A DNA stretch of 64,000 nucleotides from Streptomyces sp. BK340 (GTDB lineage: Bacteria; Actinomycetota; Actinomycetes; Streptomycetales; Streptomycetaceae), in the NCBI RefSeq assembly GCF_007827595.1, contig NZ_VISR01000010.1:1-64000 (forward strand), written 5' to 3'. The translations under genes were made by a program, and so were the position numbers. Below are positions 25,816-35,010 of the stretch, one piece after another. Under the pieces are notes generated by a model. It made no database searches. It saw only the letters and a program-made list of their open reading frames with translations, and was not told the DNA's origin. The stretch's first letter is position 1; each line of letters starts with the position of its first letter.

Positions 25816-27111
25816 CTAGCGCGGCCGCAGATCCATGATCCGGCGGATCTTGCCCACGGACCGCTCCAGCGACTCCGCCTCCACGATCTCCACGTCCACG
25901 GAGACACCGACGCCGTCCTTCACGGCCGCTGCGATGGACAGGGCCGCCGCCTCCCGCGCCTCGGGGGTGGCGCCCGGGCGGGCCTCGGCGCGTACGGTGA
26001 GCGCGTCGAGGCGGCCCTCGCGGGTGAGGCGCAGCTGGAAGTGCGGGGCCACGCCGGGGGTGCGCAGCACGATCTCCTCGATCTGGGTCGGGAAAAGGTT
26101 GACCCCGCGCAGGATCACCATGTCGTCGCTGCGCCCGGTGATCTTCTCCATCCGCCGGAACGCCCGGGCCGTGCCGGGCAGCAGCCGGGTCAGGTCACGG
26201 GTCCGGTACCGGACGATCGGCATGGCCTCCTTGGTGAGCGAGGTGAACACCAGCTCGCCCTGCTCGCCGTCCGGCAGCACCTCGCCCGTGATCGGGTCGA
26301 CGATCTCCGGATAGAAGTGGTCCTCCCACACGTGGAGACCGTCCTTGGTCTCCACGCACTCCTGGGCGACCCCCGGACCGATCACCTCGGACAACCCGTA
26401 GATGTCGACGGCGTCGATCGCGAACCGCTCCTCGATCTCCCGCCGCATCTGCTCGGTCCAGGGCTCGGCGCCGAAGACGCCCACCCGCAGCGAGGTGCTC
26501 CGCGGGTCCACGCCCTGCCGCTCGAACTCGTCCAGCAGCGTGAGCATGTACGACGGGGTGACCATGATGATGCCGGGTTCGAGGTCCCGGATCAGCCGGA
26601 CCTGGCGCGCCGTCATGCCACCGGACGCCGGGATGACCGTACAGCCCAGCCGCTCGGCACCGTAGTGGGCGCCCAGCCCCCCGGTGAACAGTCCATAGCC
26701 GTAGGCCACATGCACGGTGTCGCCGGGGCGCCCGCCCGCGGCCCGGAGGGAACGCGCCACCATGTCGGCCCACATGGAGAGGTCGTTCTCCGTGTAGCCG
26801 ACCACCGTGGGCAGCCCGGTGGTGCCGCTGGAGGCGTGGAGGCGGCGGATGCGTTCGCGGGGCACGGCGAACATGCCGTACGGGTAGTGCTCCCGGAGGT
26901 CGCCCTTGGTGGTGAAGGGGAAGTGCGCCAGGTCGGCCAGCGAGCGGCAGTCCTCCGGGCGGATGCCGGCCTTGTCGAAGGACTCCCGGTAGAAGGGCAC
27001 GTTGTCGTAGGCGTGCCGCAGTGAGGCACGCAGCCGCTCCAGCTGGAGCGCCCGCAGCTCCTCGGGCCCGAGCTTCTCGCCCGCATCCAGCAGGTCCGCC
27101 GCATCCGCCAT
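25816..27111 (-). CDS. paaK: Phenylacetate-CoA ligase
   Basis: This 431-residue PaaK-type ligase converts phenylacetate, ATP and CoA to phenylacetyl-CoA, the first step of aerobic phenylacetate degradation. The family start ELRALQLERLRASLRHAYDNVPFYR is at residues ~17-42. The ATP loop is ASSGTTGLPTVVGYTENDL near 95, IYGLSEVIGPGVAQEC near 240, GRSDDMVILRGVNLFPTQIEE near 330, and ESLERSVGKIRRI ends it. Length is typical. ATG 27111 follows AGGGAG at the right distance. No paaABCDE monooxygenase genes are nearby, so phenylacetyl-CoA must be used by genes elsewhere. A PaaR-like operator lies at 27148-27161. Confidence 0.95.
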   Translation of the reverse strand: MADAADLLDAGEKLGPEELRALQLERLRASLRHAYDNVPFYRESFDKAGIRPEDCRSLADLAHFPFTTKGDLREHYPYGMFAVPRERIRRLHASSGTTGLPTVVGYTENDLSMWADMVARSLRAAGGRPGDTVHVAYGYGLFTGGLGAHYGAERLGCTVIPASGGMTARQVRLIRDLEPGIIMVTPSYMLTLLDEFERQGVDPRSTSLRVGVFGAEPWTEQMRREIEERFAIDAVDIYGLSEVIGPGVAQECVETKDGLHVWEDHFYPEIVDPITGEVLPDGEQGELVFTSLTKEAMPIVRYRTRDLTRLLPGTARAFRRMEKITGRSDDMVILRGVNLFPTQIEEIVLRTPGVAPHFQLRLTREGRLDALTVRAEARPGATPEAREAAALSIAAAVKDGVGVSVDVEIVEAESLERSVGKIRRIMDLRPR

Positions 27112-27147
27112 CGGGCCTTCTCCCTCGTCAGCCGCACATTCCGGACG

Positions 27148-27161
27148 ACCGATCATTCGGT
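27148..27161. promoter_or_regulatory. PaaR-like operator upstream of paaK
   Basis: ACCGATCATTCGGT is an inverted repeat (ACCGA and TCGGT around TCAT), 37 bases upstream of paaK. It fits the ACCG-N2-CG-N2-CGGT core that I recall for the actinobacterial TetR-type regulator PaaR except for one central base. Confidence 0.55.
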
Positions 27162-27254
27162 TGCCCCTCCGGGCCAGTAAATTCAGCCCACCGGCCTCCG
27201 GGCAAGAGGCCGACCCGGAATTTTCCCGACGGGGCGCCCCGGAAGGATGGGCGC

Positions 27255-27449
27255 GTGGAGATACGAGGCGAACCAGCCGGATGCGCATCGGGGGACCCTG
27301 ACACCGACTACTGCCTGTCGGTGTTGCGGACCAGCGCCGCTCATCCTCGGGCCGCCGACCTGCTCTTCCACCCGCCTGCCCACCTGGTGGACGCCCCGCC
27401 GCAGCGGATCGTGGCGGAGCTGCCGGCCTATCGGCCCATCGCGCTGTGA
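27255..27449 (+). CDS. Small protein, possibly e9imm/immunity-like
   Basis: This 64-residue open frame starts at GTG 27255 with a GGAAGGA box eight bases upstream. The C-terminal segment (RIVAELPAYRPIAL) resembles the ends of the short Streptomyces proteins often annotated as e9imm peptide or bacteriocin immunity-like, which typically finish in A-Y-(R/K)-P-I-A-L. The DPDTDYCLSVLR segment at ~15-26 fits a helix. There is no partner toxin next to it. The gene is small and the resemblance rests on one motif, so both the coding call and the family are tentative. Confidence 0.5.
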   Translation: MEIRGEPAGCASGDPDTDYCLSVLRTSAAHPRAADLLFHPPAHLVDAPPQRIVAELPAYRPIAL

Positions 27450-27487
27450 GCGGGCAATGACGTTGCGGCCCGGCGGTCCGGGCCGGG

Positions 27488-28372
27488 ATGATCACCGGCA
27501 TGCCGATCTTCAGCGCAGCCGACGGAACCCAGCTCGCCTACCACCTCAGGGGTGAGGGCGAGACGCTCGCCGTGCTGCCCGGCGGGCCCATGCGTGCCTC
27601 CGGCTATCTCGGGGACCTGGGCGGGCTCGCCGCGCACCGGCGGCTGGCGCTGCTCGATCTGCGGGGCACCGGGGACTCCGGGGTGCCGGGCGACCCGGCG
27701 ACGTACCGCTGTGATCGGCTGGTGGACGACGTGGAGGCATGGCGGGCCCACATGGGGCTGGAGCACATGGATCTGCTGGCCCACTCGGCGGCCGGTAGTC
27801 TCGCGCTGCTCTACGCGGCCCGCTATCCCCACCGGATACGGCGGCTCGCGCTGATCACCCCGAATCCCTCGGCCCTCGGCATGCGGGCAACGCCCGAGGA
27901 CCGGCTGGCCGCGGCCCGGCTGCGGGCCGGTGAGCCGTGGTTCGCGGAGGCGTTTGCCGCGTTCGAGGCGTGGCTGACACGGGAGGGCGACTTCGACGAG
28001 GTCTTCATGCCGTTCTTCTACGGCCGCTGGGACGACGCCGCCCGCACGCATGACGCCGCCGCGGACGAGCAGACCAACGACGAGGCGGGCGAACGGTATT
28101 TCGGCGAGGGAGCCTTCACCCCGGACGCCACCCGGGCCGCGCTCGCCGCTCTGACCGCCCCGGTTCTGGTGTACGCGGGCGGACTCGACGGCGGGCCCCG
28201 CCCGGACCTCGCCCGCCGCACCGCCGAGGTCTTCCCGAACGCGGAGCTCACCGTCCAGCCCGGCGCCGGCCACTACCCGTGGCTGGACGACCCGGAGCAC
28301 TTCGTCCGCCGTACCCTCGCCTTCCTGGACGGGGACCCGGTCAGCCCTGCTGCGGGCCGTACGCCCGCATGA
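27488..28372 (+). CDS. Alpha/beta hydrolase (proline iminopeptidase-like)
   Basis: This 294-residue alpha/beta hydrolase has the oxyanion-hole segment LPGGPMRASGYL near residue 35 and LLDLRGTGDSG, typical of prolyl aminopeptidase-like enzymes. The nucleophile elbow reads LLAHSAAGSLALLYA (Ser near 102), with Ala replacing the first Gly of GxSxG. The acid and His come from VYAGGLDGG and GAGHYPWLDDPEHF. An alternative start, MPIF at 27500, is equally plausible. Its last 32 bases overlap the convergent sulfatase-like gene. The substrate is unknown; a peptide, ester or lactone are options. Confidence 0.85.
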   Translation: MITGMPIFSAADGTQLAYHLRGEGETLAVLPGGPMRASGYLGDLGGLAAHRRLALLDLRGTGDSGVPGDPATYRCDRLVDDVEAWRAHMGLEHMDLLAHSAAGSLALLYAARYPHRIRRLALITPNPSALGMRATPEDRLAAARLRAGEPWFAEAFAAFEAWLTREGDFDEVFMPFFYGRWDDAARTHDAAADEQTNDEAGERYFGEGAFTPDATRAALAALTAPVLVYAGGLDGGPRPDLARRTAEVFPNAELTVQPGAGHYPWLDDPEHFVRRTLAFLDGDPVSPAAGRTPA

Positions 28373-30101
28373 AGCGGTCGCGGAACTTGTTCATCGGCCA
28401 GATCGGGGCGTCCGCCGCCGGCTTCAGGCCCTTTGTCCAGCCCCAGCCGGAGACACGGTCCAGCACCTTCGGGTCGTGGGCGACGATCGTGACCGGCACG
28501 TCCCTGCGGGGGCTGCCCGCGGTGACCGTCGGCACCGGCTGGTGGTCGCCGAGGAAGACCAGCACCGTGTTCTTGTCGCCGTAGCGCTGCACGAACTCGA
28601 CGAGGCTGTGCAGCGAGTACTCGATGGCGTTCCGGTACTCGGTGCGCACGCTCTCGGGGTTCTTCCAGACCTCCTTCGGGTCCTTGCCCTCCTTCTTGAT
28701 GCGGTGGAAGACCGAGCCGTCGCCGAGGTCCTTCCAGTCGATCATGTGGGCGACGGGCGCCCAGGGGTTGTGGCTGGAGGCGAGGATGATCTCCGCCATC
28801 AGCGGCCCCCGGTCCTTCCTGCCGAACTCCAGCCGGTTGAAGGCCTCCAGGCTGAACTGGTCCGGCACGGGCGTCCAGCTGAAGTAGGGGCCGTGGTAGC
28901 CGAGGTGCGTGGAGTCGTAGATGTGGTCCAGGCCGAAGAACCTGCCCTCCGGCCAGGCGTACCGCACACCCGGCACCACGCCGACCGTGCGCCAGGCACC
29001 GGTTGCCCGGAAGTACTTGGTGAGGGTCATCCGGTCGCTGGAGGTGACCGTCCGGTACCGCTGCTGGTTCTTGACCCACAGCCCGGACAGGAAGGTCGTG
29101 TGGCACAGCCAGCTGCCCGCGCCCGTCACCGGGGACCGGAGCCAGCCGCTGCGGGCCTCGAATCCCGCCGCCGTCAGGGAGGCCGTGCCCTCCTGCAGGA
29201 CGGTACCGATCCGCGGCGCCATCGCCGGGTCCTCGATCGCCGTACGGCCGTAGCTCTCGATGAAGGTGAACAGGACGTCCTTGCCGCGCAGGCCGGTCAG
29301 CAACTGGTCGCGCGGTGTACCCGCGAACGCGTCGACGGCGGCCTCCTCACGGAAGACCCGGGCATCCGCGAGGCCCGCGCGTACCTGCTCGACCCGGTTG
29401 CCCACGATGACAGCGTTGATCTTGGAGGCGACCGGCACGTCGCCGATCTGCAGGCTGAGCGTGACACAGGTGATCCACGCGGTGCCCAGCACCAGGGTGC
29501 TGCGGGTTGCCACTTGGCGGTGCCGGGCCATCACACCGGTCAGCCGGACCGTGGCGAGCGTGGTGAGGAGAAGAACCGCGACGGCGAGGAGCAGGGCACC
29601 GGTGACGGCGAGCACCTGGCCGGTCCGGCCGAGCGACTCCCGCAGGAAGTCGGCCGCGTCGCCCAGCAGGCCCCAGTCCATCACCAGGTTGAACGGCCGC
29701 ACCAGCACCGAGTAGAAACCCATGTCGACGCACTTGAGGATGGTCAGCAGACCGAGCAGCAGGCCCGTGACCACCGCCGTGACGCGTCGGCCCCGGTGCG
29801 GCAGCACCAGGAGCAGACCGGCCAGCAGGACCCCCTCCGCGGGGATGCGCAGGAACGCGATGAAGGTCAGCCCGTCGAGCCGGTTCGGCAACAGCAGTGC
29901 GCCCAGTACGAGCACGGCGGCGAGGACCGTCTTCCCCGCACTCACGGTCCGCGCGACCCGTGGGTGGCGCAGGCGCCGGCCGAACCGGCCGGGGCGGACG
30001 CCCGCCGCCGAGTCCCGCCGGGTGTCCTCCCCGCTCCCCTCGTCATCGGTGTCCGACCCCGGTCCGGGATCCGGCAGTTGGCGAGGCATGAGGTGCGACA
30101 C
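28341..30101 (-). CDS. Membrane-bound sulfatase-like (alkaline phosphatase superfamily) protein
   Basis: This 586-residue protein has an acidic cytoplasmic N-terminus and about five hydrophobic helices between residues ~60 and 225 (VLAAVLVLGALLLPN first). An extracellular sulfatase-fold domain (~270-570) follows. Its metal-site elements include VLFTFIESYGRTAIED, GAGSWLCHTTFLSGLW and VFLGDHQPVP. The layout resembles LtaS or OpgB-like phosphoglycerol transferases and streptomycete sulfatases, so it may move phospho-groups onto or off wall glycans or lipids. The nucleophile position has Ser or Tyr in ESYGR where LtaS-type enzymes have Thr, so the activity is uncertain. GTG 30101 was chosen because GGAAGGA precedes it by seven bases; ATG 30089 is the alternative. 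Confidence 0.82.
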   Translation of the reverse strand: MSHLMPRQLPDPGPGSDTDDEGSGEDTRRDSAAGVRPGRFGRRLRHPRVARTVSAGKTVLAAVLVLGALLLPNRLDGLTFIAFLRIPAEGVLLAGLLLVLPHRGRRVTAVVTGLLLGLLTILKCVDMGFYSVLVRPFNLVMDWGLLGDAADFLRESLGRTGQVLAVTGALLLAVAVLLLTTLATVRLTGVMARHRQVATRSTLVLGTAWITCVTLSLQIGDVPVASKINAVIVGNRVEQVRAGLADARVFREEAAVDAFAGTPRDQLLTGLRGKDVLFTFIESYGRTAIEDPAMAPRIGTVLQEGTASLTAAGFEARSGWLRSPVTGAGSWLCHTTFLSGLWVKNQQRYRTVTSSDRMTLTKYFRATGAWRTVGVVPGVRYAWPEGRFFGLDHIYDSTHLGYHGPYFSWTPVPDQFSLEAFNRLEFGRKDRGPLMAEIILASSHNPWAPVAHMIDWKDLGDGSVFHRIKKEGKDPKEVWKNPESVRTEYRNAIEYSLHSLVEFVQRYGDKNTVLVFLGDHQPVPTVTAGSPRRDVPVTIVAHDPKVLDRVSGWGWTKGLKPAADAPIWPMNKFRDRFMRAYGPQQG

Positions 30102-30271
30102 CCGAAGGTCCTTCCGTGCGTGGCCCGGTCCCGGCTGCGACGGGCGGAACCAGGAGGCCGACGCCGTCGTCACCCGTACGGCCGAGCGTCACCGTCCGTT
30201 CGGCAATGGCGCACACAGTACGCGCCCCCGGCCGCACGGCAACGGCCGGACACCCCGCCCCGGGACCTGCC

Positions 30272-31885
30272 CTAGCGGTCCGCGGCCACCGCCACCTCGC
30301 GCGCCCACCGGTAGTCCGCCTTGCCGCTCGGCGACCGCTGGATGGAGTCCGCGATCACCAGCTGGCGCGGGATCTTGTAGCCGGCCAGCCGGGTGCGGCA
30401 GTGGTCCTGGATGTCGGTCAGCGAGGGGTGCCGGGCTCCCTCTCGCAGCTGCACCACGGCCGCCACATGGTTGCCCCAGGTGGCGTCCGGCACTCCGGCG
30501 ACCAGTGCGTCGTACACGTCCGGATGGGCCTTGAGGGCCTGCTCGACCTCCTCCGGGTACACCTTCTCGCCCCCGGTGTTGATGCACTGTGAGCCCCGGC
30601 CGAGGACGGTGACCACGCCCTCCTCGTCCACCGTCGCCATGTCGCCGAGCAGTACCCAGCGTGTCCCGTCCTTCTCGAAGAACGTCTCGGCGGTCTTGCG
30701 CGGGTCGTTGTAGTAGCCGAGCGGCACATGGCCGCACTGTGCGACCCGCCCGATCTCGCCGACGGCCACCGGCTCGTGCGTCGCCGGGTCCACCACCTGC
30801 GTACGGGAGTTGACCCTGATGCGGAAACCCCGCTCGGGTCCCGAGTCCTCCGTCGCCGTGCCGTTGAAGCCGGACTCGGAGGAGCCGAAGTTGTTCAGCA
30901 GCAGGGCGTTCGGGACCAGTTCCCGGAACTGCCGGCGCACGGTCTCCGACATGATCGCGCCCGACGAGGACACGCTGAACAGTGCCGAGCAGTCCGTGCC
31001 CTTCAGCGCCCCGCCCAGCGCGTCGATCAGCGGCCGGAGCATCGCGTCCCCGACCAGCGACATGCTGGTGACCTTCTCCCTCTCGACGGTCCGGAGCACC
31101 TCCTCCGGCACGAACTTGCGGTGCAGGACGACCCGTTGGCCGAAGTTGAAGCCGATGAACGCGGTGAGCGTCGACGTGCCGTGCATCAGTGGGGGGGTGG
31201 GGAAGAAGGTGATCCCGTACCCGCCGGCGGCAACCCGCTCGGCCAGCTCCTCCGGGCTCTTCACCGGCTCACCCGTGGGCGCCCCGCCGCCCAGACCCGC
31301 GAAGAACAGGTCCTCCTGGCGCCACATCACACCCTTGGGCATGCCGGTCGTACCGCCGGTGTAGATGATGAACTGGTCGTCGCCCGACCTGGCGGGAAAA
31401 CCCCGCCCGGGCGAACCGGAGGCCTCCGCCACGGCGAACGGGACGGCGCCGGGCACCGGCGAGGACGGATCGCCCACCCGCAGCACGTGCCGCAGCTTCG
31501 GCGCCCGTGGCAGCGCCGCCGCCACCCGGTCGCCGAACTCCCCGTCGAAGACCAGCGCGACCAGATCCGCGTCCCGGTAGAGGTAGACCAGCTCCTCCTC
31601 GACATAGCGGTAGTTGACGTTGACCGGGACGACCCGGGCCTTCATGCAGGCCAGGACCGTCTGCAGGTACTCGACGCCGTTGTAGAGGTGGAGGCCCAGA
31701 TGCTCCCCGGGGCGTATCCCGCTGTCGATCAGGTGGTGGGCGATGCGGTTGGCGGCCGCGTCCAGTTCCGCGTAGGTCAGGCGGCGTTCCGCGCCGGTGC
31801 CGGGATGGTCGAGGTACACGAGGGCCTCGCGGTCCGGTACCACGTCGACGACCGACTCGAACAGATCGGCAAGGTTGTACTCCAC
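30272..31885 (-). CDS. Acyl-CoA synthetase (FadD-like)
   Basis: This 537-residue AMP-forming ligase begins EYNLADLFESVVDVVPDREALVY. The ATP loop is IYTGGTTGMPKGVMWRQEDL near residue 170, the adenylation motif NNFGSSESGFNG is near 335, the hinge VTVLGRGSQCINTGGEKVYPEEVE is near 430, and SPSGKADYRWA is near the end. The TGGTTG and GGEKVYPEEVE variants are typical of actinobacterial FadD17/FadD19-like enzymes, of which some activate steroid side chains. GTG 31885 follows AGGAGG six bases upstream. It is divergent from the crotonase-thiolase operon across 187 bases with an inverted repeat, so it is very likely part of the same pathway. Confidence 0.92.
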   Translation of the reverse strand: MEYNLADLFESVVDVVPDREALVYLDHPGTGAERRLTYAELDAAANRIAHHLIDSGIRPGEHLGLHLYNGVEYLQTVLACMKARVVPVNVNYRYVEEELVYLYRDADLVALVFDGEFGDRVAAALPRAPKLRHVLRVGDPSSPVPGAVPFAVAEASGSPGRGFPARSGDDQFIIYTGGTTGMPKGVMWRQEDLFFAGLGGGAPTGEPVKSPEELAERVAAGGYGITFFPTPPLMHGTSTLTAFIGFNFGQRVVLHRKFVPEEVLRTVEREKVTSMSLVGDAMLRPLIDALGGALKGTDCSALFSVSSSGAIMSETVRRQFRELVPNALLLNNFGSSESGFNGTATEDSGPERGFRIRVNSRTQVVDPATHEPVAVGEIGRVAQCGHVPLGYYNDPRKTAETFFEKDGTRWVLLGDMATVDEEGVVTVLGRGSQCINTGGEKVYPEEVEQALKAHPDVYDALVAGVPDATWGNHVAAVVQLREGARHPSLTDIQDHCRTRLAGYKIPRQLVIADSIQRSPSGKADYRWAREVAVAADR

Positions 31886-31979
31886 CGCTCCTCCTGACCT
31901 CCGACGGCCTGGCGATCCACCGGTTCGCCGGTCATCAGAGCAAAGGGCGCGGCAACTGTGAAGGGCCCGCGCCAAGAAA

Positions 31980-32002
31980 TCTGACTGCCTGTCAGAAAAC
32001 CT
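31980..32002. promoter_or_regulatory. Shared operator-like motif, copy 2
   Basis: TCTGAC-N5-GTCAGA is a perfect 6-bp inverted repeat followed by AAACCT, centred between the divergent acyl-CoA synthetase and crotonase genes. It matches copy 1 at 18576-18597 in 18 of 22 positions. Confidence 0.65.
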
Positions 32003-32072
32003 GCGGAGTTCCCTTGAAGTGCCTCCCCGCCTACTGCAACCTGTTCTCGTTCCAACCGAGGGGAGATGGGCA

Positions 32073-32873
32073 ATGGGTGGGACGGAACACCTCACCGTGC
32101 AGCGCGAAGGCGCCACACTGGTGCTCACGCTCAACAGGCCCGAAGCGAAGAACGCACTCTCGCTTCCCATGCTCGTCGGCCTGTACGACGGCTGGGCCGA
32201 GGCCGACGAGGACGACACGATCCGCTCGATCGTGCTCACCGGGGCCGGGGGCGCCTTCTGCGCCGGCATGGACCTCAAGGCGCTGGCCGGGGACGGCATG
32301 GCGGGGCAGCACTACCGCGACCGGCTCAAGGCCGATCCCGACCTGCACTGGAAGGCCATGCTGCGCCACCACCGCCCCCGCAAACCGGTGATCGCCGCCG
32401 TCGAGGGGTACTGCGTGGCCGGCGGCACCGAGATCCTCCAGGGCACCGACATCCGGGTCGCGGGCGAGTCCGCGACCTTCGGCCTGTTCGAGGTCCGGCG
32501 CGGACTGTTCCCGATCGGCGGCTCGACCGTCCGGCTGCAGCGCCAGATCCCGCGCACCCACGCCCTGGAGATGCTGCTCACCGGACGGCCGTACAGCGCT
32601 CAGGAGGCGGCCGCCGTCGGGCTCGTCGGACATGTCGTCCCCGAAGGCACCGCACTCGCCGCGGCGCTGGAGATCGCCGAGCAGGTCAACGCCTGCGGAC
32701 CGCTCGCCGTGGAGGCCGTCAAAGCCTGCGTGTACGAGACCGCCGAGATGACCGAGACCGACGGACTCGCCGCCGAACTCGCCCGTGGCTGGCCGGTCTT
32801 CGACACCGCCGACGCCAAGGAGGGTGCCCGCGCCTTCGCGGAGAAGCGGCCCCCCGTCTACAAGCGCGCGTAG
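32073..32873 (+). CDS. Enoyl-CoA hydratase/crotonase family protein
   Basis: This 266-residue crotonase-fold protein probably hydrates an enoyl-CoA thioester. Oxyanion-hole segments are GAGGAFCAGMDLKALAG near residue 65 and VIAAVEGYCVAGGTEILQGTDIRVA near 105. The FGLFEVRRGLFPIGG helix near 140 holds the residue position of the second catalytic glutamate. ATG 32073 follows GAGGGGAGA. It opens the rightward operon that continues, after 153 bases, with the DUF35 protein and two thiolase-like proteins. Confidence 0.9.
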   Translation: MGGTEHLTVQREGATLVLTLNRPEAKNALSLPMLVGLYDGWAEADEDDTIRSIVLTGAGGAFCAGMDLKALAGDGMAGQHYRDRLKADPDLHWKAMLRHHRPRKPVIAAVEGYCVAGGTEILQGTDIRVAGESATFGLFEVRRGLFPIGGSTVRLQRQIPRTHALEMLLTGRPYSAQEAAAVGLVGHVVPEGTALAAALEIAEQVNACGPLAVEAVKACVYETAEMTETDGLAAELARGWPVFDTADAKEGARAFAEKRPPVYKRA

Positions 32874-33026
32874 CGGCCCCGCCGGGCGAGCGGCCGAGGA
32901 GCGCCGTTCGCGGGACCGCGGGCCGCCCCTGCCGGTCGCGCCCCGCGGCGCAGCGCACACCGCCACAGCCCCACCGGCCGCGCAGCCCCGGCCCAGCACG
33001 CCGACTTCCGAAGGAGGCAGCCCCCG

Positions 33027-33968
33027 ATGCCCGAAGTCCTCAAAGCCCCGCTCGTCGTCGAGTTTCCCTTCACCCGCTCTCTCGGCCCCGTCCAGAGCGC
33101 CTTCCTCACCGGACTGCGCGAACGCGTCGTCCTCGGGGTGAAGACCGCCGACAGGCGCACGCTCGTCCCACCCGTCGAGTACGACCCCGTCACCGCCGAG
33201 GAAATCCGCGACCTGGTGGAGGTCGCCGCCACAGGCACGGTCACCACCTGGGCCTGGAACCACGAGCCCCGGCGGGGCCAGCCCCTCGACACGCCCTTCG
33301 CCTGGGTCCTGGTCCGGCTCGACGGCGCCGACACCGCCCTGCTGCACGCCCTGGACGCCCCCGGACCCGACGCCGTGCACACCGGCATGCGGGTGCGGAT
33401 CCGCTGGGCCGGGGAACGCGCCGGCGCCATCACCGACATCGCCTGCTTCGAACCGTACGACGGCGAACCGGGCCGACCGGGCGGCCACACCGGCGAGTTC
33501 GAGAACCCGCTCACCGGGATCGTCGCCCACGCCCGCCTCGACTACACCTACTCGCCCGGCCGCGCCCAGACCGACTACATCAACGCCCTCTCCGAACAAC
33601 GGTCCGTCGGCGAGCGCTGCCCCTCCTGCCGCAAGGTGTACATCCCGCCGAGGGGTGCGTGCCCCACATGTGGTGTCGCCACATCGGAACATGTCGAAGT
33701 GGGCCCCCGCGGCACGGTCACCACCTACTGCATCGTGAACATCAAGGCGAAGAACCTCGACATCGAGGTGCCGTACGTCTACGCGCACATCGCCCTCGAC
33801 GGCGCCGACCTGGCCCTGCACGCCCGTATCGGCGGGATCCCGTACGACGAGGTGCGCATGGGCATGCGGGTCGAGCCGGTCTGGACACCGGGAGCGCGCT
33901 ACCCCGACCACTACCGCCCGACCGGCGAACCCGACGCCGACTACGACACCTACAAGGAGCTGCTGTGA
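33027..33968 (+). CDS. Tandem OB-fold/DUF35 protein with one zinc ribbon
   Basis: This 313-residue protein contains two DUF35-like halves. The C-terminal half (~165-300) has a rubredoxin-like zinc ribbon with Cys198, Cys201, Cys212 and Cys215, followed by an OB-fold barrel (VTTYCIVNIKAKNLDI, YVYAHIALDGADL). The N-terminal half has a similar barrel (GTVTTWAWNHEP, FAWVLVRLDGADTALLH), but its ribbon cysteines are missing. DUF35 proteins bind thiolase-like partners; in steroid degradation the ChsH2 DUF35 domain forms an aldolase with Ltp2. The stop overlaps the start of the first thiolase-like gene (GTGA), which supports a complex with one or both downstream proteins. GAAGGAGG precedes ATG 33027. 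Confidence 0.9.
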   Translation: MPEVLKAPLVVEFPFTRSLGPVQSAFLTGLRERVVLGVKTADRRTLVPPVEYDPVTAEEIRDLVEVAATGTVTTWAWNHEPRRGQPLDTPFAWVLVRLDGADTALLHALDAPGPDAVHTGMRVRIRWAGERAGAITDIACFEPYDGEPGRPGGHTGEFENPLTGIVAHARLDYTYSPGRAQTDYINALSEQRSVGERCPSCRKVYIPPRGACPTCGVATSEHVEVGPRGTVTTYCIVNIKAKNLDIEVPYVYAHIALDGADLALHARIGGIPYDEVRMGMRVEPVWTPGARYPDHYRPTGEPDADYDTYKELL

Positions 33969-35010
33969 CAAGGGAGATCGCGGTCGTCGCCTTCGCCCAG
34001 ACCGACCACCGGCGCTCCACCGAGGAGTCCTCCGAGGTCGAGATGCTCATGCCGGTGCTGCACCAGGTGCTGGCCCGGACCGGGCTCAGGACCGCCGACA
34101 TCGGCTTCACCTGCTCCGGCTCCAGCGACTACCTCGCCGGCCGGGCCTTCTCCTTCACCCTCGCCCTCGACGGTGTCGGCGCCTGGCCGCCCATCTCCGA
34201 GTCGCACGTCGAGATGGACGGCGCGTGGGCGCTGTACGAGGCATGGACCAAGCTGATGACGGGCGATGCCGACACCGCCCTGGTGTACTCCTACGGCAAG
34301 TCCTCTCCCGGATCCGTACGAGATGTCCTGACCCGCCAGTTGGACCCGTACTACGTGGCCCCCCTCTGGCCGGACTCGGTCGCGCTGGCCGCCCTCCAGG
34401 CGCAGGCCCTCATCGACGCGGGGGACACGGACGAGCCCGCCCTCGCCGCGATCGGGGCGCGGAGCCGAACGTCCGCCACCGCCAACTCCCATGCACAGCT
34501 GGCCGGTTCGGTCCCGCAAGGCGACTACCTCGTACGCCCGCTGCGCACCGGCGACTGCCCGCCCGTCGGCGACGGCGCCGCCGCCGTGATCCTCGCGGCG
34601 GGGGAGCGGGCCCGCGAGCTGTGCGAACGGCCCGCCTGGATCCGGGGCATCGACCACCGCATCGAGGCGCACTCCCTGGGCGTGCGCGACCTCACCGACT
34701 CGCCCTCCGCGCGACTGGCCGCAGACAAGGCCGGTGCCTTCGAACGGCCCGTCGACACGGCCGAGTTGCACGCCCCGTTCACCGCACAGGAGGTCGTGCT
34801 GCGCAAGGCGCTCCGGCTGGACGAGAGCGTCCGCGTCAATCCCTCCGGGGGCGCGCTCGCCGCCAACCCGGTCATGGCCGCCGGACTCATCCGCATCGGC
34901 GAGGCCGCCGCCCGCATCCACCGCGGCGAGTCCGACCGCGCCCTCGCCCACGCCACCTCCGGCCCCTGCCTGCAGCAGAACCTGGTCGCCGTACTCGAAG
35001 GGGATCCACG

